Source: Candidatus Poribacteria bacterium (GTDB lineage Bacteria > Poribacteria > WGA-4E > WGA-3G). Taken from it: a stretch of 64,000 nt of DNA. How positions within the stretch are numbered: the stretch's first letter is position 1; the number at the start of each line of letters is the position of its first letter. A model generated the notes under the pieces. It did not search any database, was not told the origin of the DNA, and was given only the letters and a program-made list of their open reading frames with translations. Where the stretch lies: NCBI GenBank assembly GCA_022827625.1, contig JAJEIE010000033.1:1-64000 (forward strand), read 5' to 3'. A program made the position numbers and the translations under genes. Below, piece after piece: positions 6,951 through 16,237 of the stretch.

Positions 6951-9401
6951 ATGAAACAAATTAAATCAATTGCCTTGATTGTGCTAATAGCCGTGGGTTG
7001 GATAATATCTGTAGATGCCCAAGACGACCAGAAGGCACCCAAACTTTCGGACGAACAGAAACGATTCGACCACAACGGCGATGGGAAACTGAGTGATGAA
7101 GAACAAGCAGTCATGCTCCGCGTTACAAACGTAGAAGCGTTCACTGGTGATAAACTCAGCCGTGAAGAGGTTGAAAAGATTCGAGCGAGTATGGCACCCG
7201 ACAGAGACGGTGCAGACTTTGGTAGAATGCCACCAGGTTTTGGGGGCAGACGAGGTGGTTTTGGGGGTGGACGCCGTGGACCGAGACCGCCTGAAAAACT
7301 GGTAGCACAATTCGATAAAAATGAAGATGGAAAATTAACCGGAACCGAACGACAAGTCGCCTTGGATACACGAGGTGGTGGAAACGTTACACTCCTAAAC
7401 GCATCGAACTTAGAAGAAAGCGTCGAGAACGATGTGCAAAGCAGCTTGGCTGCTGTGCCGGAAGGTTCACCGCCACTTTACGATGCCTACACACTTCGGA
7501 CCCTCTATCTCCGGTTTCACCATGAAGACTGGTATCAGCAGATGAACGCCTTTTACCGTACAGACGTTGAGGTGCCAGCCGAACTGATTGTTGATGGCAA
7601 GGTGTATCCAGAGGTCGGTGTCCACTTCCGAGGGAGCTCCTCATATTTTACCGTTAACTCGGAGAAAAAATCCTTTAATATTGCCGTCGATTATGCTGAA
7701 GATGGGCAACGTCTCTACGGCTACAAGACCCTCAATTTGCTCAATGGACACGTTGATGCCTCCTTCCTCCGCGAAGTCCTTTACAACCGAATTGCCCAGA
7801 ACTACATTCCGGCGATGAAAACAAATCTCGTGAAACTGGTCGTCAACGGCGAAAATTGGGGGGTTTATATCAATCTTCAACAATACAATAAAGACTTTCT
7901 CGCTGAATGGTTTGGGACAAGAGATGGCATCCGTTGGAAAATAGGTCCCGGGGGCGGTGGTGCGTTGACGTATAGCGGCGATAGTCTTGAAAGGTATCAA
8001 GAGGCGTACCAACTCAAAACCAACAACGTTGAAAACCCTTGGGAAGACCTCATTAGACTCTGCAAAATGCTTGATGATACAACCGCTGATGCGGAACTCG
8101 TGGAGAAACTTCCGTCCTTGCTTAACATCGATCAGGTCCTATGGCAACTCGCCGTCTCAAACGTCTTCATGGATGACGACGGTTACATCCACAAAGGCGG
8201 GGACTATACCATCTATCAAGATGTCAACGGCAGATTTCACCTTGTACCGCACGACAACAATGAAAGCATGAGATTCGCTCGTCAAGGCGGACGTGGGGGT
8301 CCCGGGGGCGGCTGGTCGTGGGGTGAATTCACAAATGGAATGGTATCTCCCGTCACACATCAAAACAATCCGGCGCGACCGCTTATTAAGAGGCTACTCT
8401 CCAATCCACAGTGGCGTGCCCGTTACCTGGCGCACGTCCGTACCGTTGTAAACGAATGGTTGGATTGGGAAGTGCTTGATCCCATTATCAACGAATACAT
8501 CGAACTTATTGATACAGAAGTCCAGCAAGATGATAAAAAACTTTACGGATACGACGAATTCAAGAACGGCGCGCCTGAAGACCTTAGGGATTTTGTAAAC
8601 CAACGCCGCGAGTATCTGTTGAACCATCCAGAACTGGACAGACCGACCCCGAAAATTCTCTCTGTTAGTATTGAATCCGAAACGGATCCTATACAGAGCA
8701 ACCCTGTGTCAGTTAAAGCGACGCTTGACGCATCAGTTACGGTTGATTCTGTTTTGCTGTATTATAGTACCGAGCGTTATGTTGTTTTCAACGAGGTCCC
8801 GATGACGCAGCGCGGCGGTAGTTATATCGGCAACATTCCTACTTTTCCGCCCGGAACAACGGTTTATTACTATGTTGAGGCAAATGCAGTGAAAACACAC
8901 GGTACAACTGATTTTTCACCGGCACGCGCAGAACCCAACGCTGCGCAGTATCGGGTCAGCCCACCTATCGTTATCAATGAACTGATGGCAGTCAACACGA
9001 AGAGCCTCACAGATCCACAAGGACAATACGAAGATTGGCTCGAATTGCATAACCTCACTAATGATACAGTGGACCTCTTTGGAATGTACCTAACAGATAA
9101 AATGGATAATCCCAAAAAATGGGGGTTTCCAGAGAATACAACGATTCCAGGACGAGGATACCTCCTTGTATGGTTGGATGAAAACGGTAAAGCCGAAAAG
9201 GGACTCCATGCCAATTTTAAGCTGTCCCGTAACGGTGAAACTGTAGCCCTCGTTGATACCGATACGCGTGGGAATCAAGTGCTTGATAGTGTGACCTTTG
9301 AAAAACAGGAGAAAGACGTTGCCCTCGGCAGATGGCCAAACGGCGATGGGGAACTTAGACATGTCCAAACCACACCCGGTAAGGAAAACACGCTTCATTA
9401 A
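6951..9401 (+). CDS. Secreted CotH-family protein with EF-hands and lamin-tail domain
   Basis: An 816-residue exported protein. After a signal peptide (about 1-23) there are two EF-hand-type calcium loops, at residues 40-51 (DHNGDGKLSDEE) and 122-133 (DKNEDGKLTGTE), separated by a Gly/Arg-rich linker. Residues of about 200-500 form a CotH domain: VGVHFRGSSS, KTLNLLNG, VNGENWGVYINLQQ, the acidic VFMDDDGY and the HDNNE motif are all present. CotH of Bacillus is a spore-coat protein kinase; in non-sporulating phyla the substrate is unknown. A short Ig-like stretch follows, and residues of about 680-800 (VINELMAVN, DWLELHN, GRGYLLVWLDE) match a lamin-tail domain, frequent in secreted bacterial proteins. 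It is probably co-transcribed with the DUF4956 gene. Confidence 0.9.
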   Translation: MKQIKSIALIVLIAVGWIISVDAQDDQKAPKLSDEQKRFDHNGDGKLSDEEQAVMLRVTNVEAFTGDKLSREEVEKIRASMAPDRDGADFGRMPPGFGGRRGGFGGGRRGPRPPEKLVAQFDKNEDGKLTGTERQVALDTRGGGNVTLLNASNLEESVENDVQSSLAAVPEGSPPLYDAYTLRTLYLRFHHEDWYQQMNAFYRTDVEVPAELIVDGKVYPEVGVHFRGSSSYFTVNSEKKSFNIAVDYAEDGQRLYGYKTLNLLNGHVDASFLREVLYNRIAQNYIPAMKTNLVKLVVNGENWGVYINLQQYNKDFLAEWFGTRDGIRWKIGPGGGGALTYSGDSLERYQEAYQLKTNNVENPWEDLIRLCKMLDDTTADAELVEKLPSLLNIDQVLWQLAVSNVFMDDDGYIHKGGDYTIYQDVNGRFHLVPHDNNESMRFARQGGRGGPGGGWSWGEFTNGMVSPVTHQNNPARPLIKRLLSNPQWRARYLAHVRTVVNEWLDWEVLDPIINEYIELIDTEVQQDDKKLYGYDEFKNGAPEDLRDFVNQRREYLLNHPELDRPTPKILSVSIESETDPIQSNPVSVKATLDASVTVDSVLLYYSTERYVVFNEVPMTQRGGSYIGNIPTFPPGTTVYYYVEANAVKTHGTTDFSPARAEPNAAQYRVSPPIVINELMAVNTKSLTDPQGQYEDWLELHNLTNDTVDLFGMYLTDKMDNPKKWGFPENTTIPGRGYLLVWLDENGKAEKGLHANFKLSRNGETVALVDTDTRGNQVLDSVTFEKQEKDVALGRWPNGDGELRHVQTTPGKENTLH

Positions 9402-9584
9402 AAAACGAACCTTTTCTTTTTTGCTATGTCTAATCTAATAGCAGAACGGTTATCGATTATCAGTGATCGGTTAAGAGCCGCTTGTCGTTGGTAAGAACGT
9501 TTGGAATGACTACAACGCGTACTGACAGCCGATAACTGGCAACTATGAAAGCGTTTTCTTAACCACGTCGTTTGGAGAAAAAGT

Positions 9585-10208
9585 ATGTCCGTTGCAACAG
9601 TCTTTTCAGCTACTATGGAAGATTATTCGGAGATGGGCAATACACAAGAATTAGATCGCGCGCAGGAACATGAACTTGTTTTGCGCTGCCAAAAGGGCGA
9701 TGTTGATGCAATGGGAACCCTCATTACGCGTTATCAACATTGGGTCTACAATATCGCTTACGGGATATTGGGGCATCACCAAGATGCAGAGGATGTCGCC
9801 CAAGATGCTTTCCTCTCCGTATGGGAAAATATCGGAAAATTCGAGTTCCGTTCCCAATTTTCTACATGGCTCTATCGGATCGTGAAAAACAAGTGTTTTA
9901 ATCATATTGATCAATACCAACGCCGGAAAACCGATCCGATGGAAATTGACGATTCACAACCGTGGGTCCCACTTGATTCGGCAACACCGGAAGACGAGGC
10001 GTTACGGTCAGAAGAAAAAGATATTGTGCATAAGGCACTCGCGAAACTCAAAGATAGTTATAGAGAGATACTCGTGCTAAGGGAGCTGCGAGAACTCTCT
10101 TATGAAGAAATATCCGAAATCCTCGGTTGTACGCTTGGACGGGTTAAATCTCGGTTACATGAAGCCCGAAAAGCACTCAAAACAGAACTGGAGCGAGTCG
10201 TGTGGTAG
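9585..10208 (+). CDS. ECF-type RNA polymerase sigma factor
   Basis: A 207-residue group 4 sigma factor. Region 2 occupies about residues 28-95 (TLITRYQHWVYNIAYGILG, DAEDVAQDAFLSVW, FSTWLYRIVKNKC) and region 4 about 145-198 (LREL-LSYEEISEILGCTLGRVKSRLHEAR). No region 3 is present, as expected for ECF factors. It heads a compact cluster with a zinc-finger anti-sigma gene 34 bases downstream and an RseB-like gene after that, an arrangement like rpoE-rseA-rseB, pointing to an envelope-stress or cell-surface signal. An AUG at 9585 after GGAGAAAAAGT was chosen as start. Confidence 0.93.
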   Translation: MSVATVFSATMEDYSEMGNTQELDRAQEHELVLRCQKGDVDAMGTLITRYQHWVYNIAYGILGHHQDAEDVAQDAFLSVWENIGKFEFRSQFSTWLYRIVKNKCFNHIDQYQRRKTDPMEIDDSQPWVPLDSATPEDEALRSEEKDIVHKALAKLKDSYREILVLRELRELSYEEISEILGCTLGRVKSRLHEARKALKTELERVVW

Positions 10209-10242
10209 TTATTTCCGCTTACCACTATCCTCGATTGAAGAT

Positions 10243-10992
10243 ATGAACCATCGTCAAATTCAAAACGCATTATCTGCTTATTTAGACGACGAATTAAGGG
10301 CGAGCGTGCGAAAGCAGGTCGAGGCACATCTCCATACCTGCGACGAATGTTCTGATATGCTCGCAGCGTTCCGAGAAAATAGTGCCAAAATCAGAGACTT
10401 CGTTCATCCCGCACCACCTATCAAGGAGATGGTGATGGCGAGGATACACGAACAACTCCAAGATGAATTGTCGGCATATTTAGACAATGAATTGGCACCG
10501 GATACGCGAACTCGGATTGCAGCACATCTCCATACCTGCGACGAATGTTCTGATATGCTCGCAGCATTTCAGCAGAATCGCGAACAGATCCGCGGACTTG
10601 AACATCGCGCCCCTGCTTCGATTCAGCACGCAGTCATGGCACAGATACGCCAAGGGGCAGCACAGGCTAACGTAGAAAAACCCACCCGCACGCTACGATT
10701 ACCAGATATTGGGGGTTGGTTATTGGATTTTGGACGCTGGTTCCTGCGTCCTGTTACTGCAGGCGCGACTGGTATCCTAACGCTCGCGATAGTCTTGGGA
10801 ACGCTCTATTTTTATCCCACAACTTCCCAATATGAAGAGACACTCGATTACTACTTTGGGCTTCACACGGAACAATTAACAGATAATCCATTGAGTCTAA
10901 ACGGCAGTATCGCGCAGCCTGAGGAATCTTCAGAACCGAATGGTGATACCGACCTGTTTCTTGACCTCCATATAGAGAATGTAGGACACTAA
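10243..10992 (+). CDS. Membrane anti-sigma factor with two zinc-finger modules
   Basis: A 249-residue protein that should bind and hold the sigma factor encoded just upstream. It has two copies of the zf-HC2 module: H29-x3-C33-x2-C36 and H95-x3-C99-x2-C102, each preceded by a LSAYLDDEL/LSAYLDNEL helix. A membrane helix spans about residues 171-191, leaving a short extracytoplasmic tail of around 58 residues. The two modules share an exact 44-base match (10324-10367 and 10522-10565), so the duplication is recent. The ATG at 10243 was chosen because the in-frame upstream extension overlaps the sigma gene. Most anti-sigma factors of this class have one module. Confidence 0.9.
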   Translation: MNHRQIQNALSAYLDDELRASVRKQVEAHLHTCDECSDMLAAFRENSAKIRDFVHPAPPIKEMVMARIHEQLQDELSAYLDNELAPDTRTRIAAHLHTCDECSDMLAAFQQNREQIRGLEHRAPASIQHAVMAQIRQGAAQANVEKPTRTLRLPDIGGWLLDFGRWFLRPVTAGATGILTLAIVLGTLYFYPTTSQYEETLDYYFGLHTEQLTDNPLSLNGSIAQPEESSEPNGDTDLFLDLHIENVGH

Positions 10993-11024
10993 ATTTCCCA
11001 GATAGGCAACCGATAGGTGAATCC

Positions 11025-12125
11025 ATGCGAATTTGTAAATATCTAATTTTCGATAAGGACCTTCGGATTAAGTTGTCCCTCCTCTGCAGTACAATTTTAG
11101 CTTTTCTGCTACCTGCACCACAGACACTTTTTGCCGACACCGAAACGCTCGAACGTATCGCAAAAGCCGAACGTGAAGTCAGTTACGTTGGGGTACGTTT
11201 GATGACTTTTATTTCATCGAGAGGTACAAAGACTTTTGAAGAACTCGTCATTCATAAATCCCCTGATATCTTCTATGCAAAAGAACTGTCCGAGGTAGGT
11301 GCCCCCAAACAGTTGGAAGATTCGCGCGGTGATAGAGATCACAGAGATAACCGGGGAAGAGCCCAAGACGAGAATCGTAGAAACGGTCGAGAAAGAGAGA
11401 TAAGGTGGAAAAAGGCTAATAACTTATTTTCAAAAAAAGAAGTCCAATTGATCGCACAAAATTACAACTTAGAAAAATCGTCATCTACGGAAAAAATAGC
11501 GAATTACGAGGCTGATATCCTAACAATCACACCGAAATTCGCTAACAGACCGACCAAACGAATTTTCTTTGCCCGCGAGAACGGTGCTATCTTACGCGTA
11601 GAAAACCTCAACTCCGAAAGTGTTCTTTGGGCGATGAGCGTCTATACCCGAATTAGTTTTGATCCGAAAGTTGTAGAACGGAAATGGGCAGCTTTTGAAA
11701 AAGACATAAAGAAAGAGATAGCACCAAGATCACAACGCAGCACCCCTATTTCGCTTGCCGAGGCTGAAAAGGTCCTCGAAACGAAACCGATCCAACCCGC
11801 ATATCTGCCAGCCGGGTTCCAGCTGCAGGACGTTCATAACATAAAAGGCAGAAAAAATACAATCCATCTGATTTATACAGACGGTTTGTTAGGTTTCTCT
11901 ATATTCGAAACCACGGACAAACGAGCACGTCGTAGTAGTGATCGGCGTAGAGAGTCAGATGTAATTGAGATTGAAGGCACGCGCGTACATAAACATCAGC
12001 GCGGACCAACGCATGCTTTCAGCTGGTCGAGTGGGGGTATTCGCTTCTTCCTATTCGGCGCAATGCCCGCTACTGAAATGGAACAGGTAGCGAAATCCAT
12101 TATTCACAAAACAATCAAGAAGTAA
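11025..12125 (+). CDS. RseB/MucB-like periplasmic regulator
   Basis: A 366-residue exported protein. After a signal peptide (about residues 15-38) an N-terminal domain beginning ETLERIAKAEREVSYVGVRL resembles the LolA/LppX-fold N-domain of RseB/MucB, and a C-terminal part from about residue 240 (PAYLPAGFQL, HLIYTDGLLGFSIFE, AFSWSSGGIRFFLFG) matches the RseB C-domain or related DUF4367-like folds. In the rpoE system RseB binds the periplasmic side of the anti-sigma factor and senses lipids or LPS. A charged stretch rich in Arg, Asp and Asn around residues 104-125 interrupts the N-domain. The gene starts 32 bases after the anti-sigma stop, supporting one operon. Confidence 0.78.
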   Translation: MRICKYLIFDKDLRIKLSLLCSTILAFLLPAPQTLFADTETLERIAKAEREVSYVGVRLMTFISSRGTKTFEELVIHKSPDIFYAKELSEVGAPKQLEDSRGDRDHRDNRGRAQDENRRNGREREIRWKKANNLFSKKEVQLIAQNYNLEKSSSTEKIANYEADILTITPKFANRPTKRIFFARENGAILRVENLNSESVLWAMSVYTRISFDPKVVERKWAAFEKDIKKEIAPRSQRSTPISLAEAEKVLETKPIQPAYLPAGFQLQDVHNIKGRKNTIHLIYTDGLLGFSIFETTDKRARRSSDRRRESDVIEIEGTRVHKHQRGPTHAFSWSSGGIRFFLFGAMPATEMEQVAKSIIHKTIKK

Positions 12126-12134
12126 GGAGACACT

Positions 12135-12944
12135 ATGCAGATATGCAACGCTATTGTGTTAGGTATCATTGTTACAGGGTTCTTGTCTATCGGTAACGCC
12201 GGAGCCGACAGCATCAAGGATGAACTTGAAGCATCACCCCGCCACGGTGAATGGGTAAAGGTCACAACTGCTGATGGACGCGATGTCAATACATTTGTCG
12301 TTTACCCGGAAGTGAAGGAACCCGCAACGGCTATTATCGTTATCCACGAAATTTTTGGACTCACCGATTGGATTCGGCTCGTCGCCGACAGACTCGCTGC
12401 AGAAGGGTTTGTCGCAATCTGTCCCGACTTACTTTCGGGTATGGGACCTGACGGCGGCGGTACTGAGAGTTTCGAGTCGGGTGATGATGTCCGACGGACG
12501 ATTCGAGAACTCTCATCCTCCCAAGTTACATCCGATCTGGATGCCATTCAGAAATACGCCCGCGATTTACCCTCAACCAACGAAAAGGTTGCGGTTTCGG
12601 GATTCTGTTGGGGCGGCGGACAAACCTTCAGTTACGCCGTCAATTCCGATACAATCGCTGCTGGATTTGTGTTCTACGGCCGTGCTGCAGCCGCGGAGGA
12701 TGTCCGCAAAATATCTGCCCCCATATACGGCTTCTACGGCGAAAGTGACAACCGCATCAATGCCACAATCGATGAAACGAAAGCTGCAGCCGATGCTGCA
12801 AACGTTACTTATGAACCCGTTATCTATGAAGGCGTTGGACACGCTTTCCTGAGACGCGGCATGGCAGAAGACGCCAACGAAGCACAGAAAGCCGCCACCA
12901 AAGCCGCATGGGAACGATGGGTATCTCTCCTACGAAGACTATAG
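12135..12944 (+). CDS. Exported dienelactone hydrolase family protein
   Basis: A 269-residue alpha/beta hydrolase of the dienelactone hydrolase family. An N-terminal signal peptide of about 24 residues (ending GNAGA) puts it outside the cytoplasm. The nucleophile elbow is GFCWGG, the Cys characteristic of dienelactone hydrolases; the Asp is in YGESDNRI and the His in GVGHAFL, so the triad looks intact. It starts nine bases after the RseB-like stop with AAGGAGA in front, so it is likely the fourth gene of the sigma operon. Its natural ester or lactone substrate is unknown, and a link to the stress response is inferred from position only. Confidence 0.88.
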   Translation: MQICNAIVLGIIVTGFLSIGNAGADSIKDELEASPRHGEWVKVTTADGRDVNTFVVYPEVKEPATAIIVIHEIFGLTDWIRLVADRLAAEGFVAICPDLLSGMGPDGGGTESFESGDDVRRTIRELSSSQVTSDLDAIQKYARDLPSTNEKVAVSGFCWGGGQTFSYAVNSDTIAAGFVFYGRAAAAEDVRKISAPIYGFYGESDNRINATIDETKAAADAANVTYEPVIYEGVGHAFLRRGMAEDANEAQKAATKAAWERWVSLLRRL

Positions 12945-13002
12945 GCTCTGCTCATCCTGGATCCCCGTCAAACGCTATTCGATAAGAAAGAGGTACGGCA
13001 CA

Positions 13003-13632
13003 ATGGCATTTAGCGATTTCAAGACGATCTCTGATGTATTAGAAAAATTCAGAATCACCTACGCGGAAAACGACTTCCTTGAGATTGCAGATCCCTCAAA
13101 TCCTTCAGAGCAATTTTTGCAAGAATTTGAGTTTTGCAGACAGCACATTGATGTCTTCGCGTCCGAGGCAGCACGGTGTGAAGTCATTATCTTTCCGATT
13201 CTAAAGGAGATTTACAAAGCGTATGTCGATATCTACGCGCTTTGGATACAGAAATCCATCGCTTACGATGAGATGCTCAGCGGAACACCAGATTACCTTA
13301 TCTCGACCAAATCCGAATTGGGCAGGCCCGTTGTCGGGACTCCCCTAATAATGTTAGTTGAGGCAAAGAAAAACGATTTTGAACAAGGTTGGGGGCAATG
13401 CCTGGCAGAGTTAATCGCCGCGCAAAAAATAAACGATGCTCCAGATTTTCCTGTGTATGGCATTGTTAGTGACGGAATATGGTGGCAATTTGGGAGGCTT
13501 GTCGGGAACGCGTTTACCCAAAACCGAACCAGTTTCGGTGTAGATAATTTGCCGCTCCTTTTCGGGGCGGTTGATGCTGTATTTAAAAAGGTAACTCCAG
13601 TAGCAGGAGAAGTCATGACACAGTCCACTTAG
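13003..13632 (+). CDS. PD-(D/E)XK nuclease-fold protein, uncharacterised
   Basis: A 209-residue soluble protein. The motif GTPDYLIS with D97, followed by LIMLVEAKK with E120-x-K122, has the spacing of a PD-(D/E)XK nuclease core, and a downstream stretch (GQCLAELIAAQKI) fits the conserved helix of that fold. Similar stand-alone proteins are common in cyanobacteria and in sponge- or marine-associated bacteria and have no assigned role. No methylase, helicase or other restriction partner is nearby; it lies between the sigma operon and an SDR gene. DNA cleavage activity is possible but unproven. Confidence 0.6.
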   Translation: MAFSDFKTISDVLEKFRITYAENDFLEIADPSNPSEQFLQEFEFCRQHIDVFASEAARCEVIIFPILKEIYKAYVDIYALWIQKSIAYDEMLSGTPDYLISTKSELGRPVVGTPLIMLVEAKKNDFEQGWGQCLAELIAAQKINDAPDFPVYGIVSDGIWWQFGRLVGNAFTQNRTSFGVDNLPLLFGAVDAVFKKVTPVAGEVMTQST

Positions 13633-13665
13633 CAGGGAGCAACCTCGCTATAAAAAGGATCCCAC

Positions 13666-14430
13666 ATGTCGAACCGACTCAAGGACAAAATCACAATTAT
13701 AACAGGTGCAGCACGAGGCATCGGTGCGAAAAGCGCGGAACTCTTTGCAAATGAAGGGGCATCTGTCGCCATCTGGGATGTGAATGTCGAACGTGGCAAA
13801 GAAACCGCGCGACAAATTCAAGCAAACGGCGGAGTGGCCCTTTTCTGTGAATGCGACGTAACCGACGCTGCACAGATTAAGACTGCTGTTGCAAGGGTCA
13901 CGTCCGAACTCGGTAATCCAAACGTTCTGTTTAACAATGCCGGTATTGCCGTCGTCGGTGAATTAGAAGAAATCTCCGAAGAAGACTGGGATCGGCAATA
14001 CGCTGTCAATGTAAAGAGCATCTACCTCGTTTCTCGTGCGATCATTCCGTTGATGCGTGAAGCCGGTGGCGGTTCTATTATCAATATGGCGAGCGAATCG
14101 GCGTATGTCGGGTTTCCGATGCACCCCGCCTATACCTCCTCTAAAGCCGCCGTGGTGCATCTCTCACGGAGCATGGCGGTTCGTTACGCTGAGGACAACA
14201 TCCGGGTCAACAGCCTCTGCCCCGGCACAATCAACACCGAACTCTACCAAGAATTCTTGTCGCAGCAACCCGATCCCGAAGCGATCAATAAAGAAATCAA
14301 AGAGATGCACCCATTAGGCATCGGCGAACCCGAAGACATTGCTTGGGCAGCGGTCTATTTAGCCTCCGATGAATCCAGATACATGACGGGTGCCCCGATG
14401 CTCGTCGAGGGCGGCATCCTATCGCTCTAA
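13666..14430 (+). CDS. Short-chain dehydrogenase/reductase
   Basis: A 254-residue classical SDR oxidoreductase using NAD(P)H. The cofactor motif TGAARGIG is at residues 13-20, NNAG near residue 90, a catalytic Ser in the IINMASES stretch, and YTSSK supplies the catalytic Tyr and Lys. The C-terminus (PEDIAWAAVYLASDESRYMTGA) is typical of the FabG-like subgroup. Acidic IWDVN after beta-strand 2 suggests NAD preference. The substrate is not predictable from sequence or neighbours. AAAAGGATCC precedes the ATG. Confidence 0.92.
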   Translation: MSNRLKDKITIITGAARGIGAKSAELFANEGASVAIWDVNVERGKETARQIQANGGVALFCECDVTDAAQIKTAVARVTSELGNPNVLFNNAGIAVVGELEEISEEDWDRQYAVNVKSIYLVSRAIIPLMREAGGGSIINMASESAYVGFPMHPAYTSSKAAVVHLSRSMAVRYAEDNIRVNSLCPGTINTELYQEFLSQQPDPEAINKEIKEMHPLGIGEPEDIAWAAVYLASDESRYMTGAPMLVEGGILSL

Positions 14431-14439
14431 AAGTCCGTT

Positions 14440-14506
14440 GTAGTGTAAACTGTTAGTTTGCACAGAATCAGGCACAAACTCCTACTGAAAGGTCAGTTTG
14501 TGCTAC
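14440..14506. repeat. Inverted pair of GTAG-headed palindromes
   Basis: GTAG at 14440-14443 leads into the stem GTGTAAACT-GTT-AGTTTGCAC (14443-14463). A second hairpin, GCACAAACT (14472-14480) with AGTTTGTGC (14495-14503), ends in CTAC, so it is the same element in opposite orientation. A related stem (CGCAAACT-GTT-AGTTTGCG) is found at 16242-16260. It sits just after the SDR stop codon. Confidence 0.65.
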
Positions 14507-14755
14507 AAACCCTCCTTATCGAACCCACATTTTACGCCATTTTCCCAACTTTCTGCAAAATTAGGCAACCTTTTCGACCTTAACTCGCGTCATATATATT
14601 ACAAAATGCCTCGTTTGGTGTTGAGAGATAGCAAGATTGTCGCCTTGAGGTCATTGCACAAATGTGTGCATTTGTCGTGAGTGTTTGCCCTATTTGGTAC
14701 AGGGTCTCCTAACTATTTGTCCCAAAACTTGCCTAATTTTACATTTAGCACACTT
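14507..14755. other. Gene-free intergenic stretch
   Basis: No ORF with coding character, RNA gene or clear promoter is seen between the two repeat clusters that follow the SDR gene. Confidence 0.55.
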
Positions 14756-14878
14756 AGGACTGACGCAGACAGGCGATGAATCGCCTTACTACAAACATAA
14801 GTACCTTGGAAATACCCGTGTTTTTCAAAGGCAGTCCAGTTCGTAGGAGCGCAATTTATTGCACCTTGTGTAAGTCCT
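14756..14878. repeat. Composite repeat with terminal inverted repeats
   Basis: The element is bounded by AGGACTGACGC (14756-14766) and GTGTAAGTCCT (14868-14878), imperfect inverted ends. Inside are the paired palindromes GGCGAT-GA-ATCGCC followed by TTACTAC (from 14772) and GTAGGAGCGCAATTTATTGC (from 14843). Almost the same ends bound a different core at 39789-39906, so the ends may belong to a MITE-like unit that carries or has captured REP palindromes. Confidence 0.5.
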
Positions 14879-14968
14879 GACACTATTTCAAATTGGCACA
14901 TAAATTGCAAGCAAATTGATTGAAGGTTAACATCGCAATTGACGCTACTAACAAAAGGAGTTGTTCAA

Positions 14969-16210
14969 ATGAAAAAACAATTGGGTCTAATAATATTGGT
15001 AGCGTTTCTGCTATTAAATTGGATAGCATTTACCGCTCACACAGCAGCACTCAAAATTGAAAAGACTTTGACCCAAGCAGACGGTTTGGCATCCAATACG
15101 GTGCTTACCATTTTTGAGGACAGCCACGGCGCGATGTGGTTCGGAACGACCGATGGTGTCACCCGTTATGATGGTGAGAATTTCCAAACCTTTACAACAG
15201 AAGATGGATTATCACGAAACACGATAGGGCTTATCTTTGAGGACCAGCAAGGGGACCTCTGGTTCGCGGACGGTATGCTCTCAAGTATTCTGGATAGAGG
15301 CAAACCCATGGATATGTCCCACATGGCAATGCCGTTGAGTGAGCTCGCTAAGGAGATTGACAACGAAATCCAGGCAGAAACAGTACCGCCTGCTCCATTA
15401 AAATTAAATGGCGTGAGTCGCTACGATGGACAGGCGTTTCGGATTTTTACGACAGATGACGGTCTCCTCCGCGATACTGTTAAGGACATATTTGAGGACA
15501 AAACGGGAACGCTTTGGTTGGCGACCTCTTCAGGTATGAATTACTACGATGGCGAAAAGTTCTATCATCTTATTATGCACGGTCCCATAGGCATGGATAT
15601 ATTACCCGACTGGTGGAGTCAGGTCACGGCAGTTGCCCAGGATACAGCAGGCAATTTTTGGTTCGGCAGTACCGCTGGAATTACCTACTATAATACCGAA
15701 ACGTCCCATTTCCGTCATTTTGCTGTTGATACGGATTTTGCTCCCTTTGAAGAGATGGCGAAGGCGAGAAGTGCAAACATTACAGATCTGCAGTTTGATG
15801 CCAAGGAAAACCTCTGGATGAGTCGAGAAGGCGGGGGTGAGGAGAGGAGTGGCCTTCGTAGATACGACGGGAAAGAGTTGGTCACTTTTCCACTCAGTGA
15901 AGCACTTCCGATGAATAGTGTTGACAATATCATGTTGGATAGCAGCGGCAATCTCTGGTTTACAGGTGTTAAGAATCTCCCATCGCAGCTGAATGAAACT
16001 GAGGACAGTATCAGCATGGTTTTTCCTGAGGTTGAATCCGGTGTAAGTGTATACAACGGCAAAGCCTTCCAAAACTTTAACACAGATGACGGGCTGCCGA
16101 GCAATCGGGTCTGGTCGGTATTTGAGGATAGCAGCGGCGATCTCTGGTTCGCTACGGATGCCGGTGCTGCAGTTGGGGTGTATCTCCCCTCCCAGCACTC
16201 CGGTAATTGA
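14969..16210 (+). CDS. Exported Reg_prop beta-propeller protein
   Basis: A 413-residue protein with an N-terminal signal peptide or membrane anchor (about residues 4-28) followed by repeated two-component-regulator propeller (Reg_prop) units: GAMWFGTTDGVTRYDGE, LFEDQQGDLWFADG-type segments and further copies ending with GDLWFATDAGAAVG. In hybrid two-component systems these blades form the periplasmic sensor; here no kinase or output domain follows, so this is a free-standing propeller, possibly ligand-binding or structural. The ATG at 14969 has AAAGGAG eight bases upstream, and is preferred over an in-frame start at 14939. Confidence 0.85.
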   Translation: MKKQLGLIILVAFLLLNWIAFTAHTAALKIEKTLTQADGLASNTVLTIFEDSHGAMWFGTTDGVTRYDGENFQTFTTEDGLSRNTIGLIFEDQQGDLWFADGMLSSILDRGKPMDMSHMAMPLSELAKEIDNEIQAETVPPAPLKLNGVSRYDGQAFRIFTTDDGLLRDTVKDIFEDKTGTLWLATSSGMNYYDGEKFYHLIMHGPIGMDILPDWWSQVTAVAQDTAGNFWFGSTAGITYYNTETSHFRHFAVDTDFAPFEEMAKARSANITDLQFDAKENLWMSREGGGEERSGLRRYDGKELVTFPLSEALPMNSVDNIMLDSSGNLWFTGVKNLPSQLNETEDSISMVFPEVESGVSVYNGKAFQNFNTDDGLPSNRVWSVFEDSSGDLWFATDAGAAVGVYLPSQHSGN

Positions 16211-16237
16211 AGACCGTTCATCGTTCAAGGTGATTTC

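Noticed and set aside
10102-10242. Upstream extension of the anti-sigma gene
   Set aside because: It overlaps the sigma gene in another frame, while ATG 10243 gives the standard zf-HC2 start.
14498-14846. Two overlapping 60-codon ORFs after the SDR gene
   Set aside because: They run through REP palindromes and composite repeats, and show no conserved pattern.
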